From: Pirellulaceae bacterium
GTDB taxonomy: Bacteria > Planctomycetota > Planctomycetia > Pirellulales > Pirellulaceae
DNA length: 64,000 nucleotides
Assembly (NCBI GenBank): GCA_020852965.1
Contig: JADYZV010000012.1
Coordinates: forward strand, 1 to 64,000
Direction of reading: 5' to 3'
In this document: positions 48,110-57,482 of the stretch, piece after piece
How positions within the stretch are numbered: the first letter of the stretch is position 1
Layout: each line of letters opens with the position of its first letter
Position numbers and translations under genes: made by a program
The notes under the pieces: model-generated
The model's input: the letters and a program-made list of their open reading frames with translations, nothing else
Database searches by the model: none
Told to the model about the DNA's origin: nothing

Positions 48110-49004
48110 TCAATAAACACGCACGTCCATAATAGGCGCGACATATACGATTGCTTTTTCGCGAAGTCTTTTCGCTTCCGCCGAATCTCCTGAAATCCAC
48201 CGCGCCGCCCCTTCAGCAACCCAACTGCTATGAGATTCAAAAGCATGCAGGCGAGCCTGAATCCAAAATAGTTTCTTGTCTTTATCAACTACTGTAGGGT
48301 CAGTTATCCGTAGTATTTTAACAGCCCGGTTTTCCTCGCTCAGGCATAAGTCTTCTACGCTGACATGCGGATGCTGCTCGAGTTTCTGTCGACAGTTCAA
48401 CGCTCTTGCTATAGTCATACGGAATATTGGGGGCAATCCATACAGTCTCATTCGTGAAAACTTGGGTGTAGGGATGTGTTTTGTCATCCATGCGATGCCA
48501 AGTTTTATGGTCATAAGAATAAACGGGTTCGAATACGAAACTTTTGTGTTCGAAGTCGGGTATATCTACGGTGATTGCTTCTCCTGGTGTGATGCCACTG
48601 ATTTTGAAATGCCACCAAATTTTCATGGCTGCTAGGTCCCACGCTATTTGGCCACCAAATTCCCAATTTGCGATTTGCCAGAACTCGGCGTCTCAACACG
48701 CCCTAAAGTGAGCGGGGTTCTGGTTTTAAGTTCATTTGCGGGGTTTTTACGGGATTGGCCACTTTGCCAGCCAGAATGGGAAAACCACGGCCAAATAAAT
48801 TGAGTACTGGCACATGGCTCCATTTCTTGTTTTCAGGTTGAGAGTAATCGCTCGCGTGTCCTGATCGATCGCTTGCGCGACGCCATTTCCATTTTCAAAG
48901 CTGGAATCTACCGTGAGGTCAGCTGCGTCTGAAAATCCAATCCCAAGAAGTAAGGACATGCTCGTGAGACAAACGCCCACTAAGTTCTTGTTTGACATTT
49001 GCAT
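48110..49004 (-). pseudogene. Decayed M14-family zinc carboxypeptidase-like gene
   Basis: Three pieces read in order on the minus strand. 49004-48747 gives a signal peptide and SSFENGNGVAQAIDQDTRAI. 48626 to about 48410 gives WWHFKISGITPGEAITVDI, SFVFEPVYSYDHKTWHRM and TVWIAPNIPYDYSKS. After a frameshift near 48400-48412, the rest gives EQHPHVSVEDLCLSEENRAVKIL and the zinc-type FWIQARLHAFESHSSWVAEG. It then stops at VYVAPIMDV, less than halfway through the catalytic domain. The order matches exported M14 proteins with a beta-sandwich N-domain. An extra stretch at about 48640-48745 separates the first two pieces. Certainly non-functional as a peptidase. Confidence 0.75.
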
Positions 49005-49184
49005 AAGTATCCTTAAAGGTTCTCAAATAAACCGAGTTCGCGCGGGCAACGGCGATAGGGCCAATAAACCACGGACAACGGAAAGTAATCCATCTCATGG
49101 TAGAAACCTCCTTGTGCCCAAAGGCGACTCGTTCAACCGAATCACCCCATTCCATTCCTGAGTCAAATAATCCGTACCGGCTGC

Positions 49185-50162
49185 TTATTTTAGTACAGTT
49201 AGATCCACTGCTGCATGGAGCTCTTGCATCTCGACGTCAGATAGCGCCCGGTTGAAGACGGCCAAGCCGCCGAAGCGACCGCGAAAGGCCTCTTTGGTCA
49301 TCGATCCTCCAGCAAGTCGCCCTCCGACTGTGAAGTCCGATGGAGGAATTTTTCTCTCGGCATGTTTCTCCGCGTCGTAGCGAAAGATTCCTCGCCCGTG
49401 ATAATACGGATTCATGCCACGCCCCTTACCGTCGGGACCCTCGCTAGTAAAGTAGGAATCCTCGCGATTGTCCGCGACTGGATCTAGCGCTCGCACGTCC
49501 AATACGCCATTAAGGTAGGCACGGATGTATTGAGAATCATAGGTGAACCCCAGGGTACACCATTCCCCTTCCGGTATTTTGGCCGCAGTTGCGGCATAGT
49601 CGGCGTTCCAGGGAAGTCCGCTGCCGTCGCTCCGCCGGCTAACTCCCCCCTCACTGGAAATGTGCGGCGTCAAGCGGCGACTCCCACCATAAGCTGGCAT
49701 ATTCGCCAGCATCGCATACTGTCGAGTACCGGTATCGTCGCCTGCTCCCTTACCCTCACTCCAAATCCCCGCGATCGTGCGGCTTTTGGGAACGTCGGCA
49801 ACCCACACTACGGCAAACATACTGACCTCAGCCTTGGGGCCACAAATATTCAAGTCCTGCAGATCTTTGTGCGGGATGCGAAAGTACTCCTGTCCAGTGA
49901 GCAGCGTGGAGTACCCGGAATAGGGTCCGCCGACGACACGAGCGATCGGACCATTCACCTCAGCCAGGCTGTGCTGGTAGGGTGTGCCGACGGATAGTCG
50001 CGGTGTCCCCGCTTCCTCGCCAAATGTCCAAAACGCGACTAGTCCTGGGGTCTCTTCGACGGCTTTGATCGCAGTCTCGTCGGCGCGCAGCCAGGCGTGA
50101 TTGCAACCTACAATCGCCAAAAACAAAACCGCAATTCCGCAGCGGGACGATAGATAAAACAT
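49185..50162 (-). CDS. Secreted LamG/concanavalin-like domain protein
   Basis: 325 residues from the ATG at 50162, preceded by GGAAGGAAATGT; the frame extends to 50432 without homology. A signal peptide ([21 protein letters not shown]) is followed by one LamG-type jelly roll: [16 protein letters not shown] at the start, [19 protein letters not shown] in the middle and [19 protein letters not shown] at the end. Such domains bind sugar or are structural. It is the last gene of the minus-strand accessory unit. A CCCTAAAGTG word lies about 25 bp before its start. Confidence 0.8.
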   Translation of the reverse strand: MFYLSSRCGIAVLFLAIVGCNHAWLRADETAIKAVEETPGLVAFWTFGEEAGTPRLSVGTPYQHSLAEVNGPIARVVGGPYSGYSTLLTGQEYFRIPHKDLQDLNICGPKAEVSMFAVVWVADVPKSRTIAGIWSEGKGAGDDTGTRQYAMLANMPAYGGSRRLTPHISSEGGVSRRSDGSGLPWNADYAATAAKIPEGEWCTLGFTYDSQYIRAYLNGVLDVRALDPVADNREDSYFTSEGPDGKGRGMNPYYHGRGIFRYDAEKHAERKIPPSDFTVGGRLAGGSMTKEAFRGRFGGLAVFNRALSDVEMQELHAAVDLTVLK

Positions 50163-50367
50163 ACATTTCCTTCCATACTGCACTTTAGGGCAATGCATTA
50201 TCACTGTTCGCCGGTGATATGCGCAAGTTGTAGCGCAGGTTAGTCTTGGTTGCCGGCTGTCGAGCGAGTTGAGAACGTTGACGATAAGAATGCTCCCGTC
50301 CAAATCGGCCCAGTCCACCAGCGGTGATAATTTAGCAACCGCCGATACAGGGTGTCGCGACGAGCTC

Positions 50368-51636
50368 CTAGGGCTTCGGTTTGATGAACAGGACCTCAGC
50401 GCGTTCGATCCAGCCTTTTCTGAGATCGACACGGAACCAGCCGTCGCTGTTTTTCTTTGAAAAACGACATCCTGAACGCGGCCCTAATTCTTTCAAGTCG
50501 TATTCCGCCCACGTTTTTCCCATGTCCGGGGAATAGACAAAACCGCAGACCGATGTTGAAGCGGGCGCGCACAACGCCGTCAAGATCACGCCATCCTCAA
50601 TGATCAAGGTGGCAGATTCGAATTCCATATCGTAAATTCGTGTGTGGGCGTCCTTGTTCGCGATGTCTTTAGGAGCACAACGGAAAATTCCTCTATCATG
50701 CTTTGGGCCAACCTTGGGACCATTTGCATCCGCCGCCCAATACAATTGTCCATCCACAAAATTGATGCCTCCGGATTTGAATCGCGAATCGGAGTTGACG
50801 GACACGAGTACGATCCAGTCCCAGGAGTCGGACGCAGCATCATAGGTGCCACGCAACCAGTGACATTCGTTGCCAAAGCCGCGATCGATGTCACCCGTGC
50901 AGGCATAGAACGCGTTTTCATCGGGGTTGTAAGTCACACCATGAATGTGACGGGCGATGAGCGGATTCGTGGCATCGCCCAGCATCTTGTCGGAGGGGGT
51001 TCCTTCTTCCTGAAACTTCGGATTTTGTCCGAACGAATACGCGATTTTGACTGTCTGTCCATTGTCAGTGGAATAGTAGATATTCACTGGAACAGCTCCG
51101 CCGAGCACATTGCAGTAATTGCCCCACACCAGCATTTCCTTCCCCTGAACGTCCCAGGTGTGTTCGCCGTCCAGCGGATGGAAATACCAGCCGGGTTGAT
51201 CGGGATCAATGGGCAAATGAGGAAGGTAGTCCTGGCCACTGCGATCCGTGACAGTAATCTGTCGGTAGGTCGCGAGATTGTCGGTGCTCAGAAACAGTTT
51301 CTGGCGAGTCGCAAACAGAATGTTCCCGTTCTTTAGGATGCAACTGAACGTGATGTTTTCGGCATCCGGAAACGCCGCATGATGAGCCCACGTGTGGCCG
51401 TTGTCTTCGGACAGAAAAATATTCTCCTGGTCAAATCCAAACGCCTTGTGGTCCCGTTGCGTATCGATGTAAGGTCCGTCCGGGGCCCGCCGGTACCAGA
51501 AGTGATCGGTTTCCCCAGTCGCATTCGCAGGAGCGGCATTGAGCAGAGAGTGGTCGGTGTTTAGCAGCGCGCCATAGGCGGCTGTAGTAGCAGCGGCTGT
51601 CAGAAATCGTCGGCGATTGTGCGCTTGATCATGCAT
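50368..51636 (-). CDS. Tat-exported BNR/sialidase-like propeller protein
   Basis: 422 residues from the ATG at 51636; a GTG at 51648 also lies in frame. The leader [19 protein letters not shown] is of the Tat type. BNR (Asp-box-like) repeats follow: [33 protein letters not shown] and [11 protein letters not shown], which mark a six-bladed sialidase-like propeller. The Arg triad of true sialidases could not be identified, so it may bind rather than cut sugars. It lies 60 bp behind the cyclase-like gene, on the same strand. Confidence 0.75.
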   Translation of the reverse strand: MHDQAHNRRRFLTAAATTAAYGALLNTDHSLLNAAPANATGETDHFWYRRAPDGPYIDTQRDHKAFGFDQENIFLSEDNGHTWAHHAAFPDAENITFSCILKNGNILFATRQKLFLSTDNLATYRQITVTDRSGQDYLPHLPIDPDQPGWYFHPLDGEHTWDVQGKEMLVWGNYCNVLGGAVPVNIYYSTDNGQTVKIAYSFGQNPKFQEEGTPSDKMLGDATNPLIARHIHGVTYNPDENAFYACTGDIDRGFGNECHWLRGTYDAASDSWDWIVLVSVNSDSRFKSGGINFVDGQLYWAADANGPKVGPKHDRGIFRCAPKDIANKDAHTRIYDMEFESATLIIEDGVILTALCAPASTSVCGFVYSPDMGKTWAEYDLKELGPRSGCRFSKKNSDGWFRVDLRKGWIERAEVLFIKPKP

Positions 51637-51695
51637 TGGAATTCTCACTTCAGAGGGTGTTGCAAGGCGAATTCAGGGGCGATGGTTATTGCATA

Positions 51696-52808
51696 CTATT
51701 GTTTATCTGGTTGGGTGGAAGAGAACGGCCAACCAGGTAACTCACCACAGGCTTGCAACGCCAGAACGACAAAGGCACTGCCGGCATTGGAGATCAGATT
51801 GCCGGCATCGTTGACCGGAGATTCCGTAAACCACTTGCCGCTTTCGCGCTGATTGGCGTGAATCCACTGGATGCCTTTGTGCAGCCGAGGATCGTTGGCT
51901 GGAACACCGAGTTCCCGGGCGATGACGATCACCAGACCAGTGCCGTATCCGTCGCTGGTTTTTGTCTTGAGTGGTTCGTCGTCGCCGCGTTCCAGTCCCT
52001 TCCAATCGCTGAGGAACCCGGCCGTTGACCAGCCGCCATCCTCGCGTTGCAGCGCCAGCAGTTCCGCCAGCGTGTCCTGACGCTGCTGTTCCGTTGCGAT
52101 GCCGTCGATTCTGACGGAAATCCACGCCAGCATGGCGCGATGATGCAGCGATAATGGAGGATTGTTGTTGAAATACGTTCGCATCTTGCCCAGCCCCGCC
52201 ACTGACTGAGGAGTTCTCGCGTAGTCGTCTGGTGCGATGCCAATGGCCAGTGCTGCGACGGTCACGCCGTAGTGATCATCGATCTCCATCGGTGCGTAAT
52301 CGCAATGCGGCCAGTTCCAGCCACCATCGTCTCGTTGCACTGTCCACATCATGTCCAGCACATCTCGCGCGACGTCGCTGAGCCGACCGGTTGTCTGAGC
52401 GTCGTTGAAGGTCAGCCCAGTTCCGACAACGATGGGCCAGAAGCCAGCGGCTTCACTCGGTCCCTTCTCCTGCCAGCGAACTTTGCGATAGTCTTCATAG
52501 AAGCTGCGGACTTCGCCCGAATCCAGCAGGATGCTGTGCAGTGCTGGTCGCGCCACCATATAGAAGAGGGTGGTATGACACGTGACACAATTCTTGGTTT
52601 TCACCCAGTTCAGGGCCGAACGATCCAGATACTCAGCCGCTTTTTCTGCGGAATACTTGACTGCCAAAGGCTCGTCTGTCGAAATCTCCGGCAAGCCTTC
52701 CGGGACATCCAGCAGTTTAATGAGCGGATTCTCTTGCTCTTGTTGAGCGAGTCCGATTGTCGGCTGAAAGACAGCCAATAGCAACAAGCTGCGAATGAAC
52801 ATAGTCAT
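51696..52808 (-). CDS. Secreted terpene-cyclase-fold protein with CxxCH motif
   Basis: 370 residues with a signal peptide (LLLLAVFQPTIGLAQ). The alpha/alpha barrel repeats of the squalene-cyclase/prenyltransferase fold are seen as VQRDDGGWNWPHCD, LQREDGGWSTAG and ANQRESGKWFTE. The C74-V-T-C77-H78 stretch near the N-terminus is the form of a covalent heme c site. The catalytic DxDD of squalene-hopene cyclase was not found, so it is not expected to cyclise triterpenes. A periplasmic redox or binding role is possible. Its ATG overlaps the previous gene's stop by 4 bp. Confidence 0.7.
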   Translation of the reverse strand: MTMFIRSLLLLAVFQPTIGLAQQEQENPLIKLLDVPEGLPEISTDEPLAVKYSAEKAAEYLDRSALNWVKTKNCVTCHTTLFYMVARPALHSILLDSGEVRSFYEDYRKVRWQEKGPSEAAGFWPIVVGTGLTFNDAQTTGRLSDVARDVLDMMWTVQRDDGGWNWPHCDYAPMEIDDHYGVTVAALAIGIAPDDYARTPQSVAGLGKMRTYFNNNPPLSLHHRAMLAWISVRIDGIATEQQRQDTLAELLALQREDGGWSTAGFLSDWKGLERGDDEPLKTKTSDGYGTGLVIVIARELGVPANDPRLHKGIQWIHANQRESGKWFTESPVNDAGNLISNAGSAFVVLALQACGELPGWPFSSTQPDKQ

Positions 52809-53086
52809 AGAGGTCCTTTGAATGTTGTGGCATCCGCGGGCGCGTAGAAGAGCTGGGTGTAGGCTTTCTTATCTGGAGTGAGTTGCTGCCACTCAGCTTC
52901 CAAGGCTCCGTCAATGGGAAGACTACCCTTAGCGTCCCGCAGGTGAACTTCCCAAGGGGTTCCGGCAGCGGCCCCGTCAGCTTCAAAAGTCAGTCGATAG
53001 GCGGTCCCAGGGACGATCTGCTGAGACTCGGAGGAGAAGCCTCCCGAGGTCAGAACCAATAGAAAAATAGCGATCATTACTATCAC
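52805..53086 (-). CDS. Small secreted protein of unknown function
   Basis: 93 residues. A signal peptide (MIAIFLLVLTSGGFSSES) precedes a short beta-rich part with GTAYRLTFEADGAAAGTPWEV and LFYAPADATTFKG. It could be a truncated carbohydrate-binding or tail domain of a larger protein. No family recognised. It overlaps the cyclase-fold gene by 4 bp (ATGA), which argues that it is translated. Confidence 0.5.
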   Translation of the reverse strand: MIVMIAIFLLVLTSGGFSSESQQIVPGTAYRLTFEADGAAAGTPWEVHLRDAKGSLPIDGALEAEWQQLTPDKKAYTQLFYAPADATTFKGPL

Positions 53087-53216
53087 TTCTCAATGAGTAG
53101 TTTTTTCTAGGTATTGGGAAGGTAGCAGGGCAATCGCATGCTAACTGCAATGAAGACTAGTGATCAGTTTTTCAAAAGCTGACTACCTTCGATGCAGATC
53201 GTGCGGGCTCCAGGAC

Positions 53217-54698
53217 TCAACGGCGGTCAGCCGCCGACTCAGCTCGAATCAGCAACGTCGGCGGTGCTGCGGCTGCATTGGTCCTGCTGGCAAATCCGTG
53301 AACGAGACCATTTTCCCGTTCCTCTTTCGTATCTCGGACAACAATGAAAGTGACGCTGTTGTTGGTGTCCGCATTTAGGAAGTCAACCAGTTCTTGCCCT
53401 TCGACTGCAACTTGACCATATTGCTGTCCGCGCGTCACAACGAAACGACCGATCTTCTGAACTTGATTCGTGTCCAGCTCCGTGGCGCCAGAGAGATTTG
53501 CCGGAGCGGTCTGCCAGTCCACGTGCTGTGTCGACCAATCATCGCGCGCCTCATTGGTCAGTCCGTACACAGTAAAACTGCAATCCGAAACTCGGCTGGC
53601 GAACCCCAGACCACTGGGCTGCAAGGTCAAAACGAATCTCGCGGCGGCGACTTGCTCGTTAGAGATGCTACTCAGGTCAAAGGAAAAGTAACCCTTTCGA
53701 CTATACTGGTCATAGCCTTCCAGTGGATTTTTTATCAGCACCAATCCATCAGATTTGTGGCCATGCACGAAACCTCGACTGATGGTGGCATCGCGACCGT
53801 GGCCCATTGCAGTCGTTACGCGCTGAAAACTCAAGTCGCTGGGCACATCACGGATTGCTGTCTTAGATTCTAAGTCTGTTGGAGGAACCGTCGATTCCAA
53901 AAGTTTGTCTTCGGTTGCGGTCAGGTGTTGCTGTTTAAAAAGACGGCGAGAAGAATCGGTTTTGGCGTGCCGCACTTCGACTTCGCCGGCGAGGACTTCA
54001 ATGGACGAAACGTTTCTGGACGCGTCGACGATGACGGCGAAGGCCGTTCCATGGTCGATCGCTTCAGCCGTCGGTGTGGCGATGGTGAAGCCATGCGCCG
54101 ATTCGGGGACCTCGACGACGGCGATACCTGCGTGCAATGTTCCGCGCATTGCTGTTTCGAGTTGCAACTCAGCCGGTGATTCCAAAATCACTTCGGCTCC
54201 GGACTTGAAGCGAATCGTGACCAACCCACGATCGATCTTGAGTCGGCCCGCCGACAATTGCGATCCGACCGCAGTGGGTAACATGCATTCCGCCCACACA
54301 GCGTCGGACGAATCCGTGATCTCAGCGATAATCACCGACGGGACATCCCGAGGTGGCATCGCCCACCAGACGAGAAGAAATGGAAATACGGCAACGATAG
54401 CCAACACTCCGATAAAACGCCTTGTGGGGCTGATTGTCTGATGACGATTCGCAGTCCGGGTGTCCCCGTTGGCCGTTGATACTTTATCATCGCGTCGGAC
54501 TGCGGGTCTTGTTGCAGCAAGATGGACCCCATCAAGTAGCAGGCGTGCATCCAGATACCTCAATTGCAGATAGAGGTCTTGAGCATCTGAGTCATTGGCA
54601 ATGACCTGTTCAAGTTGCTCGAACTCTGCCGCAGAAATCTGGTCATCGAGAAGTAGTTCGACCCAATGGGCAATCTGTTGTCTATCTTTATTGTTCAT
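53217..54698 (-). CDS. FecR-like membrane protein with C-terminal DNRLRE-type domain
   Basis: 493 residues. The N-terminal 95 residues are cytoplasmic and resemble the anti-sigma part (WVELLLDDQISAAEFEQLEQV). A single helix (FIGVLAIVAVFPFLLVWW) follows at about 95-112. The FecR domain includes LKIDRGLVTIRFKSGAEVIL and HGTAFAVIVD. From about 310 on is a beta-sandwich like the DNRLRE/CBM96 domain (YFSFDLSSISNEQVAAARFVL). It overlaps the ECF sigma gene by 4 bp, so it is probably its membrane-bound regulator, sensing an external signal through the C-terminal domain. A decayed copy lies at 56952-57262. Confidence 0.82.
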   Translation of the reverse strand: MNNKDRQQIAHWVELLLDDQISAAEFEQLEQVIANDSDAQDLYLQLRYLDARLLLDGVHLAATRPAVRRDDKVSTANGDTRTANRHQTISPTRRFIGVLAIVAVFPFLLVWWAMPPRDVPSVIIAEITDSSDAVWAECMLPTAVGSQLSAGRLKIDRGLVTIRFKSGAEVILESPAELQLETAMRGTLHAGIAVVEVPESAHGFTIATPTAEAIDHGTAFAVIVDASRNVSSIEVLAGEVEVRHAKTDSSRRLFKQQHLTATEDKLLESTVPPTDLESKTAIRDVPSDLSFQRVTTAMGHGRDATISRGFVHGHKSDGLVLIKNPLEGYDQYSRKGYFSFDLSSISNEQVAAARFVLTLQPSGLGFASRVSDCSFTVYGLTNEARDDWSTQHVDWQTAPANLSGATELDTNQVQKIGRFVVTRGQQYGQVAVEGQELVDFLNADTNNSVTFIVVRDTKEERENGLVHGFASRTNAAAAPPTLLIRAESAADRR

Positions 54699-55267
54699 TG
54701 AATTGGCTCTGATTGCAGTCGTGAGTCGCCACCGATTTCCAAGATGCAGTCACGCAAAGCCAACCGGATTCGACTAAGCACACGATAGGTTGCAGCGACG
54801 GATCGACTCATCTTTTCAGCAATTTCGTCGACTGACTTCGAATCATGGTAGCGGAGCGACACGATTTGCCGATGCTCCGAGGGCAACTTGGCGACGCAAT
54901 GCGTTAGCCGCCCAAACCTGGCGTCCATCAATCCCTCGCTGCGCTCAAATGCAACTGCAAGATTTTCGATGCAGCAGTCAGAAAACATCAGATGTTGGCT
55001 CTCTCGGCCTTTTCGCTTGCGAAAATCTAATATGCGGTTGAAAGCGGCTTGCCGAGCCCATGCGCCGAAATTCGTTCCAGCCACGAATTGATCAAAAGAC
55101 TGCCAAAGCCCCAACTTCGTTTCTTGCAGAATGTCATCAGCGTCAGCCGCGCGAGGCACGAACGTCATTACATAGGCGGTCAACCGACGCTCATGCTCGG
55201 CCAGCAACTTGATAAACTCCTCGCTTCGATCGACTTCGTTCAATTCCTTCACTAGGCCATTCCTCAT
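54695..55267 (-). CDS. ECF sigma factor of the planctomycete FecR-associated type
   Basis: 190 residues. Region 2 is seen as LTAYVMTFVPRAADADDILQETKLGLWQSFDQF and NFGAWARQAAFNRILDFRK; region 4 as LPSEHRQIVSLRYHDSKSVDEIAEKMSRSVAATYRVLSRIRLAL. Its stop overlaps the FecR-like gene, a common pair in Planctomycetes. Likely directs transcription of nearby exported-protein genes on a surface signal; the targets are inferred only. Upstream to 55736 there is a duplicated leader sequence. Confidence 0.9.
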   Translation of the reverse strand: MRNGLVKELNEVDRSEEFIKLLAEHERRLTAYVMTFVPRAADADDILQETKLGLWQSFDQFVAGTNFGAWARQAAFNRILDFRKRKGRESQHLMFSDCCIENLAVAFERSEGLMDARFGRLTHCVAKLPSEHRQIVSLRYHDSKSVDEIAEKMSRSVAATYRVLSRIRLALRDCILEIGGDSRLQSEPIQ

Positions 55268-55398
55268 TCACTAGTACTTGGACCCAGATAATAGGTTGGG
55301 GAAAGCTTCCAGCTTGACTTCTCGGTATCGTTCGTGCAAACGAAAGCCGAAAGCTATTTGCCAACCTTAAAACTTAACTGCGACTAAGAACTAGGCTT

Positions 55399-55615
55399 CC
55401 GTCGACGCAACAACATAATGAGTGCCCGACAACGAGGTTTTGGACGGATGGCCCGGCAGATTTTCAATAAAACTTTGCCGAAAGGTGTCCAAAGCACCCT
55501 AAAGTGGCACTTAAGTCAATGTAAGAGAAGTTTGCTCTATGCTTGTGGAATGTCAGGTTGTGACCGGCATCATATAAAAAGGTCTTTTAAAGTCAGAGGA
55601 TTGGTATGACTTTGT
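55399..55615 (+). repeat. Duplicated leader, copy A
   Basis: About 217 bp that match 57261-57482 over most of their length, including GTCGACGCAACAACAT, GAGTGCCCGACAACGA, GGACGGATGGCCCGGCAG and the box GTGGCACTTAAGT (55505-55517). In copy B the leader runs into a DUF1559 gene; here ATGACTTTG at 55606 opens a reading frame of only a few codons. Confidence 0.85.
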
Positions 55616-55736
55616 CTTTGCGTTAGCAGATACTGCACTTTAGGGCGAAACATTCGCAAGCATTGAAGTAGATATAGGAGAAAAGCGTGGCTCACGACAA
55701 AAACTCTGGACTGACTAAAATTGGAATGGGATACCC

Positions 55737-56180
55737 ATGTATCGAATAGTGTTTGCTTTTCAGGTTGTTATTTGTTCAACTTTAGTTGTCGGCTGTAGCC
55801 GAGCCAAATCGAACCGGCCCGAGACGGTACCAGTGAGCGGTATTGTGACTCACAAGGGCGAGCCAATCGAAGGGGCAACGATCATGTTTTTCCCAAAAGT
55901 ACCCCCGGGCAACGGTGCCGGCGGACTTACGGACTCGTCTGGCGGCTATCGGCTCACCACGTTTGAATCTGCCGATGGAGCAGTTCCGGGGGAGTACCTA
56001 GTGACGGTCATGAAGACGCGGGTTGAGGCAAACCCCAAAGCAAAACACGATCCCAACGAACCTCCGGAGCACCATGTGAATCTTCTTCCGGAGAGGTACA
56101 CCAAGCCCCAGGGCTCGGGATTCACGGCGGAGATCAAGAAAGGTGACGCGAACCAGTTCACTTTCGATCTTAAGGACTAG
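55737..56180 (+). CDS. Lipoprotein with carboxypeptidase-regulatory-like domain
   Basis: 147 residues. The lipobox cysteine is C20 in STLVVGCS. A transthyretin-like sandwich follows: VSGIVTHKGEPIEGATIMFFP, GGLTDSSGGYRLTTF, then GAVPGEYLVTVMK. Small lipoproteins of this type regularly accompany DUF1559 genes in Planctomycetes and are thought to sit at the cell surface. Here the DUF1559 gene lies 1.3 kb downstream, past a field of gene fragments, which suggests that an older neighbour was disrupted. Confidence 0.8.
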   Translation: MYRIVFAFQVVICSTLVVGCSRAKSNRPETVPVSGIVTHKGEPIEGATIMFFPKVPPGNGAGGLTDSSGGYRLTTFESADGAVPGEYLVTVMKTRVEANPKAKHDPNEPPEHHVNLLPERYTKPQGSGFTAEIKKGDANQFTFDLKD

Positions 56181-56269
56181 GCAAGATGACTTTCTGTTTT
56201 TGGGAAAAAGGAAAGGCAAAATGTTCGCTTGGAAAACAACCTTCTGTTAGAGCTTAAATAGGGGCGCGG

Positions 56270-56663
56270 CATGACTTTGTCTTTGCATTACATAAAGAAG
56301 TTTGCTTTCTTGCATCAAACAGCTAATCGGTTTGTTGACGGCAACGCGGTCGAGAACAAGAATCTGTTCGCTGGTTTGGCTGATGTCGGAGATCAGGGCG
56401 TGCATGGTGGATTGATCTAACCTGCGAAACGAAACCACAATCTTACGAGTCATCAGCGACAACGATCAGCGTTTCGATTTCACGAAAACCGCGTTTGAGT
56501 TCCAGCCGGACGTACCGGATGCGGAGTTGTTCGCACGGCTACAGATTCAGTCTGAGTTCGCGGTTGACGCTGCGCCGGTGATATTACGATATAACGGCGA
56601 AGCGTTGCGATTGCCCAGATGGAAAGCGGCATTTGACAAGCCGTTCGCTACCGGCTGGAGTTT
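56270..56663 (+). pseudogene. Chimeric remnant: DUF1559 start joined to piece of the 839-residue gene
   Basis: 56270-56308 reads MTLSLHYIKKFAF, like the start of the DUF1559 protein at 57475. It then runs straight into sequence matching 62345-62694 of the secreted 839-residue protein, with NLFAGLADVGDQGVHGGLI. A stop (TAA) comes after about 50 codons, and a shift of frame follows before VISDNDQRFDFTKTAFEFQP. Coding capacity is lost. Confidence 0.8.
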
Positions 56664-56689
56664 AAGGCTCAGGACGTCAACGACCTGCC

Positions 56690-56947
56690 AAACTGCCTGG
56701 CAATTACTTGCGACTACGCGGAATCAAGGGCGAACTCTACGAAGGCAGCATTCGCGTGCGAACGATCGTTTCTTGGCCTGGAAAGTTATCGCCTAGCCGG
56801 ATCGAGGCACCGGTCCATATCACCGACTGGATGCCGACGTTGTGCAGGCTGGTTGGCTATCAACCCTCTTTCGCAAGCATACTTCGCTGGGACGGCCTAT
56901 TGAACAAGGACAGTCAACCGGCGACGCCGCGATCGTTGCTTACCTAA
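56690..56947 (+). pseudogene. C-terminal fragment of a sulfatase gene
   Basis: The frame reads NYLRLRGIKGELYEGSIRV, then VSWPGK and HITDWMPTLCRLVG, the standard segment near the end of the alkaline-phosphatase-like domain of arylsulfatases. The catalytic CxPSR half is not present anywhere in the window. Joined abruptly to the neighbouring fragments on both sides. Confidence 0.75.
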
Positions 56948-56951
56948 CTTG

Positions 56952-57262
56952 GATGCAGTCGTGCGGGCTCCAGGAGTCAAAGGCGGTCAGCCGCCGACTC
57001 AGCTCGAATCAGCAACATCGGCGGTGCTGCGATTGCATTGAATCGGTTGGCAAAGCCGTGGACGAGACCATTTTCCTTATCCACTTTCGTATCTCGGACA
57101 ACGATGAAAGTGCCCCTGTTGTTGGTGTCCGCATTTAGGAAGTCAACCAGTTTCGCCGGCGACGACCTCGATGGACGAGACGTTTCTGGACGCATCGACG
57201 ATGACGGCGAAGGCGGTTCCGTGGTCGATCGCTTCGGCCGTGGGTGTGGCGATGGTGAAGCC
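56952..57262 (-). pseudogene. Internally deleted second copy of the FecR/DNRLRE gene
   Basis: 56952-57150 matches the C-terminal end (about 53190-53390) of the FecR-like gene. 57151-57262 matches its middle part (about 53979-54090). The 590 bp between those parts are missing. The codons still read VDFLNADTNNRGTFIVVRD, and the last 32 codons of the parent are retained. It lacks the start and the membrane helix. Confidence 0.85.
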
Positions 57263-57482
57263 GTCGACGCAACAACATCATGAGTGCCCGACAACGAAAT
57301 TTTGGACGGATGGCCCGGCAGTTTTTAATAAAACTTTGCCGCAAAGGTGTCCAAAATACCTTAAGGTGGCACTTAAGTTAGCGTAAAGGAATGTTACGTA
57401 ATACTGCGTGCAGTATCTGGTCGTGATCGCCACCATCGGCATCTTACAGGAAAGCTTTTAAAAAGGGGATCGGTATGACTTT
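57261..57482 (+). repeat. Duplicated leader, copy B
   Basis: Matches 55399-55615 and ends in the start codon of the DUF1559 gene. The box GTGGCACTTAAGT lies at 57366-57378, about 95 bp before the ATG, so this is probably the promoter and 5' untranslated region of that gene. Confidence 0.8.

Noticed and set aside
57366-57385. Sigma54 promoter TGGCAC with TTAGC
   Set aside because: The spacing is one base too long and the -12 part is not kept in the other two copies.
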